64,000 nt of DNA from Herbaspirillum aquaticum (GTDB taxonomy: Bacteria > Pseudomonadota > Gammaproteobacteria > Burkholderiales > Burkholderiaceae_D). Both the position numbers and the translations under genes were made by a program. The stretch covers positions 1-64,000 of the forward strand of contig NZ_NJGV01000027.1 in NCBI RefSeq assembly GCF_002213425.1, written 5' to 3'. The notes under the pieces are model-generated. The model did no database searches. It saw nothing but the letters and a program-made list of their open reading frames with translations, and had not been told where the DNA came from. Below are positions 60,264 through 64,000 of the stretch, piece by piece (the first letter of the stretch is position 1; the number at the start of each line of letters is the position of its first letter).

Positions 60264-61013
60264 TCAGTGATTCTTGCGCGCCAGCTTGCCCGGTTCCACA
60301 CCGAGCTGCTTGAGCTTGCGGTAGAGGTGGGTGCGTTCCAGGCCGGTGCGTTCGGCTACGCGTGTCATGCTGCCGTTTTCGCGTACCAGGTGGTATTCGA
60401 AATAGGCGCGTTCGAAGGCATCGCGGGCTTCGCGCAGCGGCAGGTCGAAGGAGATGTTGGCGGCATTGTCGGCGACCTGCCCGAAGGGTGCGGCGGCCGG
60501 CGTGCCGTGATGCAGCGGTTCGCTGCCCAGTGCGGGCGCATAGGCGGCCACCGGGGCGACATGTTCGGGGGTGTGCAGGCCTTCGGTCGCACCATTGGCC
60601 ACGGCCGCCACCGGGGCCGGGCGGTAGCTGGCCGGGCGCACCGCTTCGCGGCTGTGCGACAGGCCCTGCTGCACGGCCTTGAGCAGCTTTTGCAGCGCGA
60701 TCGGCTTTTCCAGGAAGTTCAGTGCGCCGATGCGGGTGGCTTCGACGGCGGTGTCGATGGTGGCGTGGCCGGACATCATGATGACCGGCATGGTCAACAG
60801 GCCATCGCGCTGCCATTCCTTCAGGAGCGTGACGCCGTCGGTATCGGGCATCCAGATGTCGAGCAGCACGAGGTCGGGGACACCGGCCTGGCGAAGCTCG
60901 CGTGCCTGCTGCGCGTTTTCCGCAGTGGTCACGACATGCCCCTCATCGCCCAGAATTTCTGAGAGCAATTCGCGGATACCCATTTCGTCATCGACGACCA
61001 GGATGTTAGCCAT
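60264..61013 (-). CDS. ntrX: NtrX-like response regulator without AAA+ domain (REC-Fis)
   Basis: 249 aa. Receiver domain about 1-120 (VVDDEMGIRELL, LVLLDIWMPDTDG with the phospho-acceptor Asp near 53, MSGHATIDTAV, EKPI), an Ala/Pro-rich linker (about 125-195) with no sigma-54 AAA+ module, and a Fis-type HTH (SMTRVAERTGLERTHLYRKLKQLGV). Partner of the NtrY kinase encoded just upstream. A full NtrX would have about 450 residues. Confidence 0.85.
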   Translation of the reverse strand: MANILVVDDEMGIRELLSEILGDEGHVVTTAENAQQARELRQAGVPDLVLLDIWMPDTDGVTLLKEWQRDGLLTMPVIMMSGHATIDTAVEATRIGALNFLEKPIALQKLLKAVQQGLSHSREAVRPASYRPAPVAAVANGATEGLHTPEHVAPVAAYAPALGSEPLHHGTPAAAPFGQVADNAANISFDLPLREARDAFERAYFEYHLVRENGSMTRVAERTGLERTHLYRKLKQLGVEPGKLARKNH

Positions 61014-61180
61014 GTGCTGCTTTCCTCGCTGCTAGTTCATTGTCCAAGTTTTCGATCTTGTTCCGGGCCGGCGCGCTCGACGCGGCGTTAACGAGCGTGC
61101 CTTGATGAACTGCCGGATCCCTCCCGGCGCCTTGCTGTCGAATCTTGACCCTGGGGACGGTTTCCTGAGAAAACTGTCTC

Positions 61181-63457
61181 TTAATCAATAGGTGCTAACT
61201 TTACCAGCAAAATTACAATTTTTGCGCCTCTGCCATCGGTCCGATTCTGGATATCGATGCGCCCGCCGTGTTCCTCGACGATTTTCTTGACCATCGCCAG
61301 TCCCAGTCCGGTTCCCCGGGCCTTGGACGTGACGTAGGGTTCGAAGGCGCGGGCGAGGATGGTGGGCGAGAAGCCCGGGCCGTTATCCATGATCGACAGA
61401 CGCACGGCTGGCCGGCGCTGGCCGTCGGTACCGGCGATGTCGATCTGCTCGGTCAGCACGTCGATGCGCGGTGCGCTTTGGCCCTCATCGGTCACGGCAT
61501 CCTGGGCGTTTTGCAGCAGGTTGTGGATGACCTGGCGCATCTGGGTGGCGTCGCCCATGACCTTGCTCATCTCCGGGGCCAGGCGCGCGTGGATCACGTC
61601 GCGGCCATCGCCGGCCAGGTAGAGGTTGAGGATTTCCTCGATGAGCGCATTGAGGTCGAGCGCCACCGGCTTGGCCGGCGGGGTCTTGGCATAGTCGCGG
61701 AAGTCGTCGACCATGCGCTTCATGGCCGTGACCTGGTTGACGATGGTGGTGGTGCCCTTGTCGAGGATGGCCGCATCGGCCGGCATGAGCTTGTCGGCCA
61801 GGCGATGCTGCAGGCGTTCGGCGGAGAGCTGGATGGGGGTGAGGGGATTCTTGATCTCGTGCGCCAGGCGGCGAGCCACTTCGCCCCAGGCAATCGAGCG
61901 CTGGGCCGAGATGACGTTGCTGATGTCGTCGAACACCACCACGTAGCCCACGCCGTTTTGCACCGGCAGGTGCGAGCCGCGCGCCAGCAGGGTCAGCTTG
62001 TCATGGTCGGGCTTGCCGCCTTGCTCGTCGCTGGTATCGAGCACGGCCCCGGGCTGGCGCGACAGTTCGAACTGGCGCTGCCAGTGCAGGCCGTCGGCGC
62101 TTTCGCTGCTGTGCTGGGCCAGCTGTTCGGAGAAGGCGCGGATGATGGCCTGGGCAAAGGGCGCCTGGCTCTCGATGGTCTGCAGGGGCGTGCCGATATT
62201 GGCCGAGAAGTCGTAACCGAGGATGCGGCGCACCGAATCGTTGGCGCTGACGATGTTGAATTGGCCATCCAGCACCATCACCCCGGCCGACATGTTGGCC
62301 AGCACCGATTCCAGGTAGGCCTTGGCATTTTCCAGCTCGGCGCGGTTCCTTTCCACCGAAGTGCGCGCCTCCAGCAGCTGGCGCGTCATGGTGTTGAAGG
62401 ATTGCGTGAGCGTGCCCAGCTCGTCGGACGTACTGACGATGGGCCGGGGCGAGAGATTGCCCTCGGCCACCGCCTTGGTGCCCTCGGCCAGCAGCAGCAG
62501 CGGCTTGGCCAGGTCGCTGGCGATCAGGAAGGCGCTGGCGATGGCGGCGAAGATGGCCAGCAGCAGCGTCAGCGTCAGCGTGACCAGGTAGATCTTGCGC
62601 AGCCCCGAGCGCGAGACCGAGCGCTGCTGGTACTCGTTGTAGGCCAGCCGCAGGGTTTCGGCATTGGTGGCGAGGTAATCGGGGACCGGCTGCAGGATCT
62701 GCAGGTAGCGCGTTTCGTTCTGCAACGACATCCCGCGGCTGGGTGCCGGCACCAGCACCACCACGTGCAGCCGCAGGTTGCCGTCAGTGTCGGAGGCGCC
62801 GGGCGGGCGGGTGTCGTCGCTTTCCACCGCCGAGAAGGCGCGCGAGACCCGTGCCTGGCGCATCGCCTGGCTGCTGGGCAGGATGGGCGTGAGCGAACCG
62901 ATGGAGCCGCCTACCGTACTCATCACCTGGCCATTGCCGTTGACGATGGTGATCTCCATGTTCTGGTCGCGCTGGCGCGAGAGGTAGGTCACCTGCTCGG
63001 AGTCGCTCATGTCGGAGAGCTCCTGGGCCATGCCGCGCGCCCGCGAGACGAGGTCCGAGAGCGAGGAGTCCAGCGCATTGCGGCCCAGGTTCAGGCCCGA
63101 TTCCAGCGCCGCTTCCATGCGCACGTCAAACCAGGATTCGATGGAGCGCGACACGAACTGCACCGACATCAGATAGATCACCGCCCCCGGCACAATGCCC
63201 ACCAGGGCAAACATCAGCACCAGGCGGGCCAGCAGCTTGGAGCCGAACTTGCCGCGCCGGTAGCGCTTGTAGAGGCGGCCCAGCAGCAGCAGCACCAGCC
63301 CCAGCAGGGAGATGGCGGCCAGGCCGTTCAAGAACAGCAGCCACGGGTAGTGCTGCTCGAAGAGGGCGGAGTTTTCGGAGGCCGAGGCCAGCAGGAACAG
63401 CAGGACGCTGATGACGCCCCCGCCGACCACCAGCAGATAGCGTAAGGTGCGGCTCAT
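61181..63457 (-). CDS. ntrY: NtrY-like sensor histidine kinase
   Basis: 758 aa: TM helices about 5-27, 37-60 and 77-103, a periplasmic region to about 285, TM about 288-315, HAMP about 320-370, PAS about 380-510, HisKA with WGEVARRLAHEIKNPLTPIQL (His near 533), HATPase with NLLQNAQDAVTDEG, DNGPGFSP, and GTGLGLAMVKKIVEEHGG. Its start overlaps the DUF4390 stop (ATGA). It is separated from ntrX by 167 bp. Confidence 0.93.
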   Translation of the reverse strand: MSRTLRYLLVVGGGVISVLLFLLASASENSALFEQHYPWLLFLNGLAAISLLGLVLLLLGRLYKRYRRGKFGSKLLARLVLMFALVGIVPGAVIYLMSVQFVSRSIESWFDVRMEAALESGLNLGRNALDSSLSDLVSRARGMAQELSDMSDSEQVTYLSRQRDQNMEITIVNGNGQVMSTVGGSIGSLTPILPSSQAMRQARVSRAFSAVESDDTRPPGASDTDGNLRLHVVVLVPAPSRGMSLQNETRYLQILQPVPDYLATNAETLRLAYNEYQQRSVSRSGLRKIYLVTLTLTLLLAIFAAIASAFLIASDLAKPLLLLAEGTKAVAEGNLSPRPIVSTSDELGTLTQSFNTMTRQLLEARTSVERNRAELENAKAYLESVLANMSAGVMVLDGQFNIVSANDSVRRILGYDFSANIGTPLQTIESQAPFAQAIIRAFSEQLAQHSSESADGLHWQRQFELSRQPGAVLDTSDEQGGKPDHDKLTLLARGSHLPVQNGVGYVVVFDDISNVISAQRSIAWGEVARRLAHEIKNPLTPIQLSAERLQHRLADKLMPADAAILDKGTTTIVNQVTAMKRMVDDFRDYAKTPPAKPVALDLNALIEEILNLYLAGDGRDVIHARLAPEMSKVMGDATQMRQVIHNLLQNAQDAVTDEGQSAPRIDVLTEQIDIAGTDGQRRPAVRLSIMDNGPGFSPTILARAFEPYVTSKARGTGLGLAMVKKIVEEHGGRIDIQNRTDGRGAKIVILLVKLAPID

Positions 63458-63999
63458 TCGGGTTTGAAATTGAATTCGATCCAGTCGGAAGACAGCCGCC
63501 AGTCACTGTTGTTGAGCGCATTGACCTGGAAGGGCTTGGGCAGCTGTGCCACGTCCAGCCGCATGCGCAGGCCGACGTGATAGGTCTCGCCGCTCTTGAG
63601 CGCGTTGTTGTCGGCGATGATCCAGCGCGGCGGGCGGCGGATCAGGGTCAGGGCGTCGTCCAGGTTGGTGAAGCTCTGCTGCAGCTGGCCGCTGATGGCG
63701 GTGTGGTACTGCCGGGTCAGCACGTTGTAGGACAGGCGCAGCGTGCGTGTGGCCGACAGGCTGGTCTCGTCGAACCAGTACCAGCGCCGGCGGGTGAGCT
63801 GGATGTCGGTGGTGAAGTAGAGCGGCACACCGCGCGAGAGCGCATCTTCCAGGCCGCGGTTCAAATCGAAGTCATAGGACACCGAGAGCCGGTAGCCTTC
63901 GTCGCTGGCTTCGATGGCCGCCTGGTTGACGGTGATCTCGGCGGCCTGGACGGCCAGCGAGGAACAGGCCAGCAGCAGCGCCAGCATCCATTGCAGCAC
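63454..63999 (-). CDS. DUF4390 domain protein (possibly truncated by the window edge)
   Basis: Up to 181 aa visible; the ATG at 63987 gives about 177 aa, with a GTG at 63999, and a further upstream start cannot be excluded. Signal peptide MLALLLACSSLAVQAA, then AEITVNQAAIEASDEGYRLSVSYDFDLNRGLEDALSRGVPLYFTTDIQLTRRRWYWFDE. Periplasmic, unknown function; regularly linked to ntrYX in betaproteobacteria. Confidence 0.8.
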   Translation of the reverse strand: MLQWMLALLLACSSLAVQAAEITVNQAAIEASDEGYRLSVSYDFDLNRGLEDALSRGVPLYFTTDIQLTRRRWYWFDETSLSATRTLRLSYNVLTRQYHTAISGQLQQSFTNLDDALTLIRRPPRWIIADNNALKSGETYHVGLRMRLDVAQLPKPFQVNALNNSDWRLSSDWIEFNFKPE

Positions 64000-64000
64000 C

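Noticed and set aside
61268-63445. 725-codon open frame on the plus strand opposite ntrY
   Set aside because: Antisense shadow of ntrY; low-complexity His/Gln/Gly-rich translation with no motif.

Overview
The window reads as a chromosomal segment of a GC-rich betaproteobacterium in the order Burkholderiales, most likely Oxalobacteraceae and close to Herbaspirillum. This placement is inferred from gene families and arrangement: several DUF4148 exported proteins, a DUF3567 protein, a feoA-feoB-small Cys-rich membrane protein operon, a DUF4390-ntrY-ntrX block with an AAA-less NtrX, and an arginase/ornithine cyclodeaminase/amino-acid ABC transporter cluster under an Lrp-type regulator. No rRNA, tRNA or CRISPR array was recognised.

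Layout. 0-5.6 kb is an accessory region of visibly lower GC: a minus-strand cassette of a small Cys-motif protein, a large serine recombinase and two different ParB-like proteins with overlapping stops and starts, then an IS21 istA scrap and a periplasmic-protein gene broken by an in-frame TGA. 5.9-9.2 kb pairs a periplasmic binding-protein-like gene with a membrane PAS-GGDEF-EAL protein. 9.2-11.8 kb holds a DUF4148 gene divergent from a metal-type two-component system. 12-15.5 kb carries an XRE regulator, a DUF445 membrane protein and an acyl-CoA synthetase.

15.8-20.5 kb is a decayed orphan type VI secretion island: a truncated vgrG joined to an effector tail, two Tli4-like immunity genes, an effector gene with an internal deletion, and an intact PAAR gene. 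The effector genes are broken while both immunity genes stay open.

20.5-33.6 kb is mainly core-like metabolism, transport and regulation: chemoreceptor, GNAT, nucleotidyltransferase, ABC ATPase, two LysR regulators divergent from an MFS exporter and a CoA-transferase, FUSC and MscS proteins. 33.6-36.9 kb holds three DUF4148 paralogs separated by gene-poor spacers that carry a shared 17-bp palindromic box upstream of each gene and a GC-rich hairpin repeat downstream of each, plus a small Lys/Ala-rich exported protein. 36.9-41.7 kb has LysR/SDR and MFS/LysR pairs and an unknown protein.

42.1-44.5 kb is the Fur-boxed ferrous iron operon. 44.5-47.4 kb has threonine ammonia-lyase, a zinc-ribbon-like protein and an O6-alkylguanine methyltransferase. 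47.4-50.2 kb is a sulfonate/taurine-type ABC importer, then kup. 52.6-57.8 kb is the Lrp regulator divergent from ornithine cyclodeaminase, arginase and a polar amino-acid ABC transporter: arginine uptake, then arginine to ornithine to proline. 57.8-64 kb holds an EamA transporter, a TrmB-like methyltransferase, DUF3567, NtrX, NtrY and DUF4390.

The most notable observations are the recombinase/twin-ParB cassette, the decayed effector-immunity island with a sharply mosaic immunity pair, and the DUF4148 array with its shared operator and 3' hairpin repeat.
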